Shown: piece after piece, positions 35,452 to 44,483 of the stretch
Position numbering within the stretch: position 1 is the stretch's first letter
Layout of the letters: every line of letters starts with the position of its first letter
Source of the DNA: Sporosarcina limicola
GTDB lineage: Bacteria; Bacillota; Bacilli; Bacillales_A; Planococcaceae
Length of the DNA stretch: 64,000 nt
Direction: 5' to 3'
Assembly (NCBI RefSeq): GCF_014873855.1
Contig: NZ_JADBEL010000002.1
Coordinates: 199,307-263,306, forward strand
Notes under the pieces: model-generated
Seen by the model: only the letters and a program-made list of their open reading frames with translations
What the model was told of the DNA's origin: nothing
Database searches by the model: none
Made by a program: the position numbers and the translations under genes

Positions 35452-36522
35452 TCATTGGTGTCCGTTTTCTTCCGCAGTCATACGAATCAGATTTTGTGTA
35501 TAATAGGTGCCATATGCACCTGATCCAAGATGTGTGAAATCCATGTCGAGCAAGACACCCCGGTGTGCTGGTGAATTGAGCCAACCATTAATCGCTTCAA
35601 TCGCATCCACATAATTGAACGCAATATTTTCCCCTGCCTTACGGTGTTCGATTTCTGCTTCCTTTAACCTGTCAGCAAAATTTCCAGTCACCGGTGAATT
35701 ATGAGAGAAGTAATTTTCAAGCGCCATATCCTTACTGTGTTTCTGCGCTACTAAACCGAGTCTATAATTATTCATTAATTCGTTTACTCCATGTTTCGTC
35801 CTGTATTGATTCGTTAAATCAAAAATTTGACGCTCCATCGCTCTATCCACTTCAATTTGCATTGTAGATGACGGACGGTTAGCAGAAACGATTTCACCCA
35901 TGTAAGCCATATCATAGGGTTGATGGAGGACAAGTGTAATCGGATCGATAAAACGCACCGCCTCTAGTCCTCCGTTTACACTGTCAATATAAAGCTGAGC
36001 ATACAGATTTTCGTATTCAATGAGTAGCTTATTTTGCATATCTTCACTATTCAATGTGAATGTGTATATATTATCCCCGATTTGAACACTTACTTCCGAT
36101 TCAACAATTGTAAATCTATAGATATCTTTTACATTTTGTCCAATTTCAAAAGGTGATACATCTGACGTAATGTCTGCTGAGTAAATTTGGTTTACTTTCT
36201 CCTGGGTTACGCCCACCATGAATTGATGGGTTCCTGTATAAATCCACCAATCATAGTTATAACCGGACGGCTCAATTCGATCTGGTTTTCCCATCTCAGC
36301 TAGTAAAGTTTCTACATTACTTCCAACAAATTTCGATAAACCTGTTTTGGGTAGTGATCTCTGTGGGATGGTCGTACCTACTCCCTTTCCAGGTACTGGT
36401 ATAGCCGTGCCATGCTTCACAGGTGATTCAAGAGGTTTATTTTCCTTCACCCGATCATCCATAATGTAAAATAGCACTAGAACAACGATGAGTAAAAAAA
36501 CTATTTTCAAAAGTACTTTCAT
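35452..36522 (-). CDS. ylbC: CAP-domain (SCP/PR1) extracellular protein YlbC
   Basis: About 356 residues: N-terminal membrane helix (about 5-22), a proline-rich stretch, a CAP-associated N-terminal domain (about 60-215) and a C-terminal CAP domain (about 235-350) with HSKDMALENYFSHNSP, AGENIAF and SPAHRGVLLD motifs. Function is unknown; related Bacillus proteins (YkwD type) are secreted. Start ATG at 36522 with GTAGGG upstream. Confidence 0.88.
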   Translation of the reverse strand: MKVLLKIVFLLIVVLVLFYIMDDRVKENKPLESPVKHGTAIPVPGKGVGTTIPQRSLPKTGLSKFVGSNVETLLAEMGKPDRIEPSGYNYDWWIYTGTHQFMVGVTQEKVNQIYSADITSDVSPFEIGQNVKDIYRFTIVESEVSVQIGDNIYTFTLNSEDMQNKLLIEYENLYAQLYIDSVNGGLEAVRFIDPITLVLHQPYDMAYMGEIVSANRPSSTMQIEVDRAMERQIFDLTNQYRTKHGVNELMNNYRLGLVAQKHSKDMALENYFSHNSPVTGNFADRLKEAEIEHRKAGENIAFNYVDAIEAINGWLNSPAHRGVLLDMDFTHLGSGAYGTYYTQNLIRMTAEENGHQ

Positions 36523-36680
36523 ATGTCGCCCTACTTTCAAAAGTAATGGGTTTATCTTAGTATTCCCTGTCCCATACTATATTAATGATTCCTTCTTTTC
36601 ATTATACTTCATCAATATGAAGGGAATGATGATGATTGTCTTTTTCTTCACAAAATTTATTCCATGTCACAATGTTGTCA

Positions 36681-36709
36681 TTGCAACCGTAACTGATTTG
36701 CTCTATTAT
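36681..36709 (+). promoter_or_regulatory. Candidate SigA promoter for the yugN-like gene
   Basis: TTGCAA (36681-36686), 17-base spacer, TATTAT (36704-36709), about 50 bases before the start codon. Confidence 0.5.
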
Positions 36710-36758
36710 AAATAGGTATAGGGAATTAGCTGAATGATATATGAGGAGGATACAAACT

Positions 36759-37124
36759 ATGTATATTGAAGATACAGGCATCGAAAATATTGTTGCCGAC
36801 TTATCCTTACTGGATGAACTCATGTTAAAACATGATCTCGTCCGTGCAGGTCAGTGGGATTATGAACGGGTGACATATGATAAGAAATACGTCATCAAAG
36901 AAGGTACATACTATCTACGAATATTTGGTTATACAACTGATGGTGATGTGGATACGCGTGACGCAATCATGAACCTCAAAAAACCGGTCCTTGGCAAGTA
37001 TTACTATCCACATGGGGTCGAATACGGTGAAAGTGAAATCTTCCCGGAAAGTCTTGTGAAAGATTGTGTACTAACGTTAAAAGCGGTAAATGATGCACTA
37101 CAACCTTATAATCTGAAAAAATAA
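36759..37124 (+). CDS. YugN-like family protein
   Basis: 121 residues, soluble, no known function. Conserved core WDYERVTYDKKYVIKEGTYY near 33-52 and KPVLGKYYYPHGVEYGE near 80-96. Start ATG at 36759 with GAGGAGG about 9 bases upstream; six in-frame codons before it overlap that ribosome site and are excluded. Ends in a strong terminator. Confidence 0.8.
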   Translation: MYIEDTGIENIVADLSLLDELMLKHDLVRAGQWDYERVTYDKKYVIKEGTYYLRIFGYTTDGDVDTRDAIMNLKKPVLGKYYYPHGVEYGESEIFPESLVKDCVLTLKAVNDALQPYNLKK

Positions 37125-37137
37125 TGGTGTAAGGAAT

Positions 37138-37168
37138 ACCGGAGAATATACTATTCCCCGGTGTTTTT
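37138..37168 (+). terminator. Terminator after the yugN-like gene
   Basis: Stem ACCGGAGAATA/TATTCCCCGGT with one mismatch and a 3-base loop, then GTTTTTAT. It starts 13 bases past the stop. Confidence 0.8.
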
Positions 37169-37183
37169 ATTCCCTCCCAATCT

Positions 37184-37212
37184 TTGACACGTCTTGCAAC
37201 TTTCTTTACTAT
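37184..37212 (+). promoter_or_regulatory. Candidate SigA promoter for the YtvI-like gene
   Basis: TTGACA (37184-37189), 17-base spacer, TACTAT (37207-37212), about 58 bases before the TTG start. A second TATAAT (37233-37238) lacks a good -35. Confidence 0.5.
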
Positions 37213-37269
37213 TCAATCGTCACTATTTTGGTTATAATTTAAACAGTGATTAATTTGGGGGAATGACCG

Positions 37270-38328
37270 TTGTCGAAATGGCTTACTAAACGTAACTTCA
37301 TCATTACTTTAAGCGTAGTTGTCACAATCTTAATAATCATCTTTATCCTTCCAGTTTCAATACCAATCATATTTGCACTTCTTACATCCCTGCTTATCGA
37401 TCCGTTGGTCAGGCTAACTGAAAAGAAATTTAAATGGAGTCGGAAACTTTCAGTCATCTCGGTCTACATTTTTATCCTTGCCCTCATAACTTCGGTTTTG
37501 TATTATACGGTCACTCGACTTATAGGGAAAATTATTGAGTTCACGAAAGAAGCACCTGAATATTTCAATTCACTGTCTGGTGTATGGATAGATGCTCAAA
37601 GTAAATTATTTCAATACACTTCTAGCATGCCTCATGACGTCGTTAAAACTGTCCAAAAAGAATTTGGAACTATATTCGAATCTATGCGTGTGTCGATTTT
37701 GAATTTGATGAGTTATGATAAAATTATGGGACTCATGACGGATATTCCGAATTTCTTGGTCAGTCTGATTGTCTATATGATTGCTTTATTCCTCTTTATG
37801 CTTGAACTACCCGAACTAAGGAAGACCATGTTCAGACATATGACAACATCAACAGCGGAAAAAGTTCGGTATATGATCACAAAACTCAATTCTGTCTTTT
37901 TCGGTTTCATGAAAGCACAACTTCTTGTCAGTTTAATTATTCTCGCTGTCACGTTTGTCGGACTGCTCCTGATTGTACCAGAATATGCGATTGTCATGTC
38001 GCTAGTCATTTGGATTATCGATATCATCCCGATTCTCGGGTCTATCATCATCCTCGCACCCTGGTCCCTTTATGAATGGATAAGTGGTGATGTCGCAACA
38101 GGTACGAAGTTGGCGATACTAGCTGTTATTCTACTAATCATACGCAGGACAGTAGAACCTAAAGTGATGGGGTCCCATATCGGATTGTCACCACTCCCGA
38201 CACTGATTGCAATGTTTGTTGGCCTTAAACTTATCGGTTTCCTCGGTTTCTTCATTGGACCACTTGTTGTTATCCTCTTCACAACTGCCCGTGAAGCTGG
38301 CATCATCAGAATGAATTTCAGAATATGA
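37270..38328 (+). CDS. AI-2E family permease, YtvI-like sporulation membrane protein
   Basis: 352 residues with seven to eight membrane helices in the AI-2E/PerM pattern: paired N-terminal helices, a soluble insert (about 95-165), and the conserved IIDIIPILGS and GLSPLPTLIAMFVGLKLIGF regions near 255-325. B. subtilis YtvI is a sporulation-associated member; the substrate is unknown. TTG start with TTGGGGG 8 bases upstream. YtvI versus another AI-2E member is judged by overall likeness only. Confidence 0.75.
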   Translation: MSKWLTKRNFIITLSVVVTILIIIFILPVSIPIIFALLTSLLIDPLVRLTEKKFKWSRKLSVISVYIFILALITSVLYYTVTRLIGKIIEFTKEAPEYFNSLSGVWIDAQSKLFQYTSSMPHDVVKTVQKEFGTIFESMRVSILNLMSYDKIMGLMTDIPNFLVSLIVYMIALFLFMLELPELRKTMFRHMTTSTAEKVRYMITKLNSVFFGFMKAQLLVSLIILAVTFVGLLLIVPEYAIVMSLVIWIIDIIPILGSIIILAPWSLYEWISGDVATGTKLAILAVILLIIRRTVEPKVMGSHIGLSPLPTLIAMFVGLKLIGFLGFFIGPLVVILFTTAREAGIIRMNFRI

Positions 38329-38329
38329 A

Positions 38330-38362
38330 AACACGCTTCCACAAAAATGTGGAAGCGTGTTT
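38330..38362. terminator. Bidirectional terminator between the permease and the cta region
   Basis: 14-bp perfect stem AACACGCTTCCACA and complement, loop of 5 bases, A and T runs on both sides; one base separates it from the DUF420 gene's stop codon. Confidence 0.9.
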
Positions 38363-38363
38363 T

Positions 38364-38825
38364 TTAGAAACCAAGAATTGCCTTAATAGCAGATGTCGTC
38401 TCTCCGCCTTTATAGAATACATATAAAAGCAAATAAACCGCGACACCTGTAATCGCTGTAAAGAACCAAATGACACTCGTAATCGGTCCTAATTTCCGAT
38501 GTCTTACTAAATTATTCTTGAGTCCAGCGGAAATCGTGACGACTCCGAATACAGCACTTGTCGTCGCAAGGACTATGTGAAACACAAGAAAAATCGTATA
38601 ATAAACTTTCAAACTATCCGGTCCACCAAACGCCGTATTTCCGACGAAAATGGTCCTTGATACATAAATGATAAGAAAGAGAACCGCAAATACCGCCGCA
38701 GCTAACATCGTTTTCTTATGAGCCTCAATTTTCTTTTTTCTGATTAATCCCCATCCTATAGCCACTAAAATTGCTGAAAGGACTATAAAAAAGGTGCTAA
38801 TCGTAGGTAATAGTGGTACACCCAT
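38364..38825 (-). CDS. DUF420 family membrane protein (YozB-like)
   Basis: 153 residues, four to five membrane helices with conserved histidines (HKK near 36, HIVLATTSA near 83, HRKLG near 109) that could bind haem or metal. The DUF420 family is often next to cytochrome oxidase genes and is thought to help oxidase assembly. It follows ctaG by 40 bases. GAAGGGGG lies about 10 bases before the ATG. Confidence 0.85.
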   Translation of the reverse strand: MGVPLLPTISTFFIVLSAILVAIGWGLIRKKKIEAHKKTMLAAAVFAVLFLIIYVSRTIFVGNTAFGGPDSLKVYYTIFLVFHIVLATTSAVFGVVTISAGLKNNLVRHRKLGPITSVIWFFTAITGVAVYLLLYVFYKGGETTSAIKAILGF

Positions 38826-38865
38826 CTGCTAATTACCCCCTTCTACGAATATTTCCGCTACTTTT

Positions 38866-39786
38866 TTAGTAACCGTGCATCGTCATTTTTTTCCGTTCTA
38901 ACAAATCTTGTTGCGTTATTTCATCTGCGTTCAATTGCTCTTCTCTATACCACTTGACGAAAATTCTACCGAGTACAACCACGTAAATTGCCTCCTGTAT
39001 AACTTTCATAAGAATTCCACCCAATTGCTGATCATAGAGCGTAGGCATATTTGTAAATAGTTCTGGTCCTGAAATCGTCAAACCTGACAATGTTCCAGCT
39101 GGAACGCATAAGGCCATCGCTTTTAACCATGCCTCACCGGTACTGTATGTATCATATACAGGAACATCCACAAAGATGATCAGGGCACACGCAGGAGTGA
39201 CCAGAATCGCACTTAGAATTACGTAACCAATCTTCTTCAGACCATGGAGCTGCGGTTGTCCTTCCAACGAATTAATGATCGGCCACCAAAGAGACAAGGC
39301 TGCCATGAATAGAGTTATGGTAAATACCGCATGTAGAACTGAGCTTAATTTCACAAAATCAAGCACCATTGGATAATGATAAAGTGAAAACATGAAAGTG
39401 AATAGCATAAGACTAACAAGGGGCTTAGTGAAAAATCGAAGAATAGAACCAAGGATTTTTGCATCAAAGACCTTTTTCCACATCCAATTCGGAATCCCTA
39501 TAATGAGAAATGGAGCAATCACAAGAAGAAGTACTGCCATTTGTGTCATATGTACGGAAAACAGAATATGACCAAGCAAATCTACTGGTGAACCCTTCAC
39601 GATATATAAAATAATCATAGACACAAGGAAATAACTAATCTGTCTAGGACTAATCGGTTCCGCCCTCTCAAATTTATCCCTCCATACTACCGTTAACAAG
39701 AAATACAAACCGATAGCAAGTAGAATAGATAATAAAAACCAAGGACTCCATAAAGCTTTAAATCCAAATATGCTTAAAGGCAACAT
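38866..39786 (-). CDS. ctaG: Cytochrome c oxidase assembly factor CtaG
   Basis: 306 residues, seven membrane helices of the caa3_CtaG family. Conserved SIFGFKALWSPWF at the start and HILFSVHMTQMAVLLLVIAP near 90-109, with histidines thought to handle copper. It is needed for active caa3 oxidase in B. subtilis. ATG at 39786 has AAGGAG 8 bases upstream. It is normally directly after ctaF; here 646 bases of repeats separate them. Confidence 0.92.
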   Translation of the reverse strand: MLPLSIFGFKALWSPWFLLSILLAIGLYFLLTVVWRDKFERAEPISPRQISYFLVSMIILYIVKGSPVDLLGHILFSVHMTQMAVLLLVIAPFLIIGIPNWMWKKVFDAKILGSILRFFTKPLVSLMLFTFMFSLYHYPMVLDFVKLSSVLHAVFTITLFMAALSLWWPIINSLEGQPQLHGLKKIGYVILSAILVTPACALIIFVDVPVYDTYSTGEAWLKAMALCVPAGTLSGLTISGPELFTNMPTLYDQQLGGILMKVIQEAIYVVVLGRIFVKWYREEQLNADEITQQDLLERKKMTMHGY

Positions 39787-39864
39787 TGCCATCGCTCCTT
39801 CAACTAAGTCTCTCTCCATTATAAAACTAACCAAGCACTAACACAATGAACGAACTATGACAAA

Positions 39865-39988
39865 TAAGAAAAGCGCAGGGCGCCGTCTAGACGCGACAGG
39901 CGCTGGAGGACTTGAAAATAAAGGCGTTCTTTGCCTTTATCTTCAAGTCCGAAGCGTCCCGAGCGGCTGGTGACCGAAGCTAGACAAT
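39865..39988. repeat. Palindromic repeat, type A, copy 1
   Basis: 124-bp unit from TAAGAAAAGCGC to TAGACAAT, identical to the unit at 40134-40257. The core is a long hairpin: GGACTTGAA then ATAAAGGC pair with GCCTTTAT then TTCAAGTCC around a short loop. GC-rich outer parts (AGGGCGCCGTCTAGACGCG) add further pairing. No ORF. Confidence 0.85.
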
Positions 39989-40133
39989 TAAGAAAAGCGC
40001 AAGCGGCCATCTAGATGCGACAGGCATAAGTCGGTCTAACGACGCGGCGCACTTTGCCGCATATAGGAGGGATGCAATACAATCCCTCCCGACTGCTTAT
40101 GACCCGAGCATCTGGCCGCTGGAGCTAGACAAT
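39989..40133. repeat. Palindromic repeat, type B, copy 1
   Basis: 145-bp unit with the same ends as type A but a different core. Nested stems: AGCGGCCA with TGGCCGCT, GCATAAG with CTTATG, GCGGC with GCCGC, and an extra GGAGGGAT with ATCCCTCC hairpin absent from the other type B copy. Confidence 0.85.
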
Positions 40134-40257
40134 TAAGAAAAGCGCAGGGCGCCGTCTAGACGCGACAGGCGCTGGAGGACTTGAAAATAAAGGCGTTCTT
40201 TGCCTTTATCTTCAAGTCCGAAGCGTCCCGAGCGGCTGGTGACCGAAGCTAGACAAT
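40134..40257. repeat. Palindromic repeat, type A, copy 2
   Basis: 124 bp, identical base for base to 39865-39988. Alternates with the type B units, so the A-B pair has been duplicated. Confidence 0.85.
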
Positions 40258-40381
40258 TAAGAAAAGCGCAAGCGGCCTGCCTAGATGCGACAGGCATAAG
40301 ATGGACTGGCAACGCGGCGCACTTTGCCGCATCGCCGGGCTAGCTTATGACCCGAGCATCTGGCCGCTGGAGCTAGACAAT
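40258..40381. repeat. Palindromic repeat, type B, copy 2
   Basis: 124 bp; shares ends and nested stems with copy 1 but lacks the GGAGGG hairpin and has a different inner loop (ATGGACTGGCAAC). Its end is followed by TAAGAAAAG, the start of another unit, fused to the ctaF terminator. Confidence 0.85.
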
Positions 40382-40385
40382 TAAG

Positions 40386-40420
40386 AAAAGCCTGTGAAGA
40401 TAAACTCTTCACAGGCTTTT
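40386..40420. terminator. Terminator after ctaF
   Basis: 15-bp perfect stem AAAAGCCTGTGAAGA with its complement around a 5-base loop, 13 bases beyond the ctaF stop. The left arm is continuous with a truncated repeat start. Confidence 0.9.
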
Positions 40421-40432
40421 AGTCTTGTTAAA

Positions 40433-40780
40433 TTACCACCAAATAATTGTGAGGAATGTCAGCGGAATAAGCCCGCCTAATAATACTCCTGTATACATGA
40501 ACATTTGGGGAATTCCGTGACCTTTCTCATTCATATGCATGAAGTAATACAATTGTAAACCAACTTGGACAGCTGCAAACAACATAAGCATCGGGATAAT
40601 AAAAAATTTCGAGAACCCAGCGACACCAGCGCCGTAGGCTGTGACCATTGTAAACGAGATAAGCGTCAGGAAAATCATAAGCGAAAACATCATGACCTGA
40701 TTACGCATCGAACTCTTTGCACGTCTCTGTCCTAACTCTAATTCAGCTGCTGATTTCGTATAAACCTGAATGTCCGCCAT
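40433..40780 (-). CDS. ctaF: Cytochrome caa3 oxidase subunit IV (CtaF)
   Basis: 115-residue subunit with three membrane helices (about 28-50, 54-76, 90-112), matching the COX4_pro family of Bacillus caa3 oxidases. It starts one base after the ctaE stop, as the last gene of ctaCDEF. Confidence 0.92.
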   Translation of the reverse strand: MADIQVYTKSAAELELGQRRAKSSMRNQVMMFSLMIFLTLISFTMVTAYGAGVAGFSKFFIIPMLMLFAAVQVGLQLYYFMHMNEKGHGIPQMFMYTGVLLGGLIPLTFLTIIWW

Positions 40781-40781
40781 A

Positions 40782-41408
40782 TTATCCTATCACTCCCATC
40801 AAGTAGACTACAGTGAATATGAATACCCAGACAACGTCAATGAAATGCCAGTACAACGAGAATGTGTAAAATTTCGTCCCGTTATACAAATTCAATCCAC
40901 GCTTCGAATTACGGAAAATGAGTAGCGTAATCCAGACAAGTCCGATAGCTACGTGGAAACCGTGTGTTCCTACAAGCGTGTAAAACGCAGAACTAAATGC
41001 ACTATTGTCAAAAGTGAAACCCTCACCTACATAATGTACAAACTCGTACACTTCAAGCATTAGGAATGCAAGACCCAGCAATGCAGTGATTCCAAGCCAA
41101 AGTTGCATTTTCTTGAAATTATAATTCTTTAGATGATACATCGCATACACACTCGTTAATGAAGATGTAAGTAGGAGCATCGTCATAACAAACACGAGAG
41201 GTAGTTGATATAATTCTTGTGTTGAAAATCCAAAGCCACTTGGACCTTTATTTTTCAATGCAAGGTATGTCGCAAAAAGTGTAGCAAACAGAACTGTCTC
41301 TCCACCTAGGAAAAGCCAGAAACCAACAAATTTATTTTTCGCTTCCAAAGTTGCTCTTTCCGGATGATCCGGCCACGTCTCAGGGGTGAATTTTTTGTTT
41401 AAATCCAT
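40782..41408 (-). CDS. ctaE: Cytochrome caa3 oxidase subunit III (CtaE)
   Basis: 208 residues, five membrane helices, typical bacterial subunit III: FWLFLGGETVLFATLFATY near 30-48 and GTHGFHVAIGLVW near 149-161. It stabilises subunit I. The start overlaps the ctaD stop by one base. Confidence 0.95.
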   Translation of the reverse strand: MDLNKKFTPETWPDHPERATLEAKNKFVGFWLFLGGETVLFATLFATYLALKNKGPSGFGFSTQELYQLPLVFVMTMLLLTSSLTSVYAMYHLKNYNFKKMQLWLGITALLGLAFLMLEVYEFVHYVGEGFTFDNSAFSSAFYTLVGTHGFHVAIGLVWITLLIFRNSKRGLNLYNGTKFYTFSLYWHFIDVVWVFIFTVVYLMGVIG

Positions 41409-43282
41409 TATTTTCGACCCCCTTTACGTTTTAAATCTCTTAAGATTTCATCCTTCTTAACATAGTAACCCAAGTCATCTTGTAATGAACGTACTGCCAT
41501 CGAGACAAATGTCAAGACAAGTCCAAATATAAGTGCTGAAAGGCCCCATGATGTTTCAACGCGGTACATCGCACCAAATCCAGCGATGAACATACCAAGC
41601 GTCATGAAGAATGGAATGATTGAACCGTTTGGCATATGAATATCCTGAATAGGTTCAGCCGGTGTAATACCCGATTCATTACCTTCTGATTTCTCAATCC
41701 AATACGTGTCAAGCCCACGAACAAGTGGTGTTTGTGCAAAGTTATAGTGAACAGGTGGTGAGCTAATTGCCCATTCAAGTGTACGACCGTCACCCCATGG
41801 ATCATTTCCAACACGAACATTCTTAACAGTGGTGATGATTATGTTAATGACAAGCACAATAACACCAATCGCCATTAATAAGGCACCTATTGAACTGATA
41901 AAGTTTGCCGTGTTCCATCCTTGTCCGTCCATATACGTCCAGACTCGACGTGGCATACCCCAGAACCCTAACCAGTGCTGGATAAGGAATGTCATATGGA
42001 ATCCGATGAAGAAGAACCAGAATGTCACTTTACCAAGTGTTTCACTCAACATCGTACCGAACATCTTCGGCCACCATAAATGTGTAGCTGCCAAAATTCC
42101 GAGTACAACACCACCGACGATTACATAGTGGAAGTGAGCGACGATAAAGTACGAATCGTGCAATTGATAGTCAAGCGGTGCAGCACCTTGCATGACTCCA
42201 GTAACACCACCCATAACAAAGGATGGGATAAATCCTAGTGCATAGAGCATCGGGGTTGTAACTTTGATGCTTCCGCCCCAAATTGTTAACAACCAGTCGA
42301 AAATCTTAACCCCTGTTGGTACGGCGATTGCCATCGTTGCTACAGCAAAAATTGCATTCGCTGTCGGTCCGAGACCCACTGTAAACATATGGTGAGCCCA
42401 TACCATGAATCCGAGGAATCCGATAAGAACTGTTGCAAATACCATCGCCGGATAACCGAATAGGCGTTTACGTGAGAAAATAGGGAAAATCTCAGAGAAA
42501 ATACCGAAAGCCGGTAAAATCAAGATATAAACTTCAGGGTGACCAAATATCCAGAATATATGCTCCCAGATGATTGTGTTTCCGCCCATTGTATGATCAA
42601 AGAAGTTACCGCCGAACATTCGATCGAATGTAAGCAAGAACAATCCAACCGTAAGTGGAGGGAATGCGAATAAAATCATCGCAGATGCAACAAACGTAGT
42701 CCATGTAAACAATGGCATACGCATGTATGTCATACCCGGTGCACGCATATTGATAATCGTTACAAGGAAGTTAATCCCTGCCATCAACGTACCCCCACCG
42801 GCTATTTGAAGTCCTATCGCATAAAAGTCTATCCCATGTCCTTCAGACACGAGAGATAATGATGCATAAGATGTCCATCCAGCATCAGGAATTTGACCAA
42901 CGAGCCATGAAATATTTAGGAAGAGTCCTCCGAAGAAGAACATCCAAAAACCTAATGAGTTGATGAATGGAAATGCAACGTCACGAGCTCCGATTTGGAG
43001 CGGCATAATGGCGTTCATAAAACCGAATAATATCGGCATGGCTGCTAGGAAAATCATCGTTGTTCCGTGCATCGTGATGATTTCATTGAAAAGACCGGCA
43101 CTGACGATATCACTATTCGGTCGTAAAAGTTGCAAACGAATAATCATCGCTTCTATACCACCAAGGACGAAGAAGAAACCTCCACCAGCGAGATAAAGAA
43201 TTCCGATCTTTTTATGGTCGACAGTTGTCATCCAGTCCCATAGCGTTGCGCCAAAACCTTTTTTTTGAGCAACTGAACTCAC
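41408..43282 (-). CDS. ctaD: Cytochrome caa3 oxidase subunit I (CtaD)
   Basis: 624-residue haem-copper oxidase core, about 14 membrane helices. Ligand motifs present: EIITMHGTTMIF (low-spin haem histidine), IFGHPEVYILILP (CuB histidine-tyrosine pair), WAHHMFTVG (two CuB histidines) and HDSYFIVAHFHYV (haem a3 and low-spin histidines). It reduces oxygen and pumps protons. ctaC lies 33 bases upstream. Confidence 0.97.
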   Translation of the reverse strand: MSSVAQKKGFGATLWDWMTTVDHKKIGILYLAGGGFFFVLGGIEAMIIRLQLLRPNSDIVSAGLFNEIITMHGTTMIFLAAMPILFGFMNAIMPLQIGARDVAFPFINSLGFWMFFFGGLFLNISWLVGQIPDAGWTSYASLSLVSEGHGIDFYAIGLQIAGGGTLMAGINFLVTIINMRAPGMTYMRMPLFTWTTFVASAMILFAFPPLTVGLFLLTFDRMFGGNFFDHTMGGNTIIWEHIFWIFGHPEVYILILPAFGIFSEIFPIFSRKRLFGYPAMVFATVLIGFLGFMVWAHHMFTVGLGPTANAIFAVATMAIAVPTGVKIFDWLLTIWGGSIKVTTPMLYALGFIPSFVMGGVTGVMQGAAPLDYQLHDSYFIVAHFHYVIVGGVVLGILAATHLWWPKMFGTMLSETLGKVTFWFFFIGFHMTFLIQHWLGFWGMPRRVWTYMDGQGWNTANFISSIGALLMAIGVIVLVINIIITTVKNVRVGNDPWGDGRTLEWAISSPPVHYNFAQTPLVRGLDTYWIEKSEGNESGITPAEPIQDIHMPNGSIIPFFMTLGMFIAGFGAMYRVETSWGLSALIFGLVLTFVSMAVRSLQDDLGYYVKKDEILRDLKRKGGRK

Positions 43283-43315
43283 TTTATTTACCTCCTATTC
43301 AAATTCACAATTAAA

Positions 43316-44386
43316 TTACTTTTCAACTGAAAGACCCATAAGGTATTCAGTAAGAGCGTCAAGCTCATCTTCAGAGAGTTTACTGCCAAATTCAGGCATC
43401 TGATTGCTTGGCTTGTACTTTTGTGGATCCTTAATCCAGTCTTTTAAATCTTTCTCCGTATGATCCATAAATCCAGCTACTCGATTACGGTCACCGAATG
43501 AAGCAAGGTTTGGTCCAACTGCTCCACTTTCACCGACAGCAGACGTCGCATGACATCCGATACAGCTTTGTTGGAACACTTCTTCACCTTGACTAACAGT
43601 AGCAACATCTGTCGATGGCTCTCCAGTTGCTTGCATCGCTTTAGCCCAAGCATCGAATTCAGCACGAGGCATTGTTTTTACTTTGAAGTCCATAAGTGCG
43701 TGTGAAGGGCCACAAAGCTCCGCACATTTACCATAGAAAACTCCATCTTTAAGTTTTTTCGAATCTTTTTCAAAAACGAGATAGAACTTATTGACGTTTT
43801 CAACGTTCGTATCAATTTTACCACCGACTGCCGGTATCCAGAATGAGTGTTTGATGTCCGCAGCGATTAAGTTGAAATAAACTTTTTCGTCCATCGGTAC
43901 AACAAGTTCCTGTGCTGTTACGATACCCAGTTCAGGATATTCGAATTCCCACCAGAAAAGTTTCGCCGTCACATCGACAACTAAATTTTCCGCATTTCCA
44001 TCTTCATCCACAGCACCCATCGCTGTAACGTCGCCAAGTTTATACGTGTAATAGACTGTAGGAACTGCAAGTAGTAAAATTAAAAGAATCGGAACAATCG
44101 TCCACACAAGTTCCAACGTATGACTACCTTCAACTTGTTCTGGAACATGGTCCTCTCCTACTTTGGAACGTCTGAAACGTACGAGTGCAACTACGTAGAT
44201 CGTCACAACTACAATGATTACTAGTAACATGATTGCTGAAGACAGCATCAGCAAGTTAAATTGATCCTGCCCAACTTGACCTGCCGGAAGAAGCGTGGAT
44301 AGCTCTTCTTGACCACACCCCGCAAGAAACACGGTAAGAGCTGCTAATAAAGAAAAGAGACGCCACTTTTTGAGTCCTTTCATCAT
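43316..44386 (-). CDS. ctaC: Cytochrome caa3 oxidase subunit II with fused cytochrome c (CtaC)
   Basis: 356 residues. Lipoprotein signal with lipobox LAGC (C24), two membrane helices (about 45-70 and 92-114), CuA domain with H180, C221, C225 and H229, then a C-terminal cytochrome c domain with CIGCH at 275-279 and a distal methionine in NQMPEF. The fused haem c makes this a caa3 enzyme that takes electrons from cytochrome c. Confidence 0.97.
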   Translation of the reverse strand: MMKGLKKWRLFSLLAALTVFLAGCGQEELSTLLPAGQVGQDQFNLLMLSSAIMLLVIIVVVTIYVVALVRFRRSKVGEDHVPEQVEGSHTLELVWTIVPILLILLLAVPTVYYTYKLGDVTAMGAVDEDGNAENLVVDVTAKLFWWEFEYPELGIVTAQELVVPMDEKVYFNLIAADIKHSFWIPAVGGKIDTNVENVNKFYLVFEKDSKKLKDGVFYGKCAELCGPSHALMDFKVKTMPRAEFDAWAKAMQATGEPSTDVATVSQGEEVFQQSCIGCHATSAVGESGAVGPNLASFGDRNRVAGFMDHTEKDLKDWIKDPQKYKPSNQMPEFGSKLSEDELDALTEYLMGLSVEK

Positions 44387-44483
44387 CGCTTAATGATACC
44401 TCTCTTTCTAAAAAAATGTTTTCTTATCTTGAGGATTACTTACCCCTCTATATGAATTCCTATCCAAAGAAAGAATTCCGGTG

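Noticed and set aside
39865..40381. CRISPR array
   Set aside because: Units are long, adjacent and self-complementary, with no short repeat and unique spacer pattern and no cas genes.
39865..40381. Insertion sequence remnant
   Set aside because: No transposase ORF or fragment, no single pair of terminal repeats and no target duplication; the tandem palindromes fit a REP-like family better.
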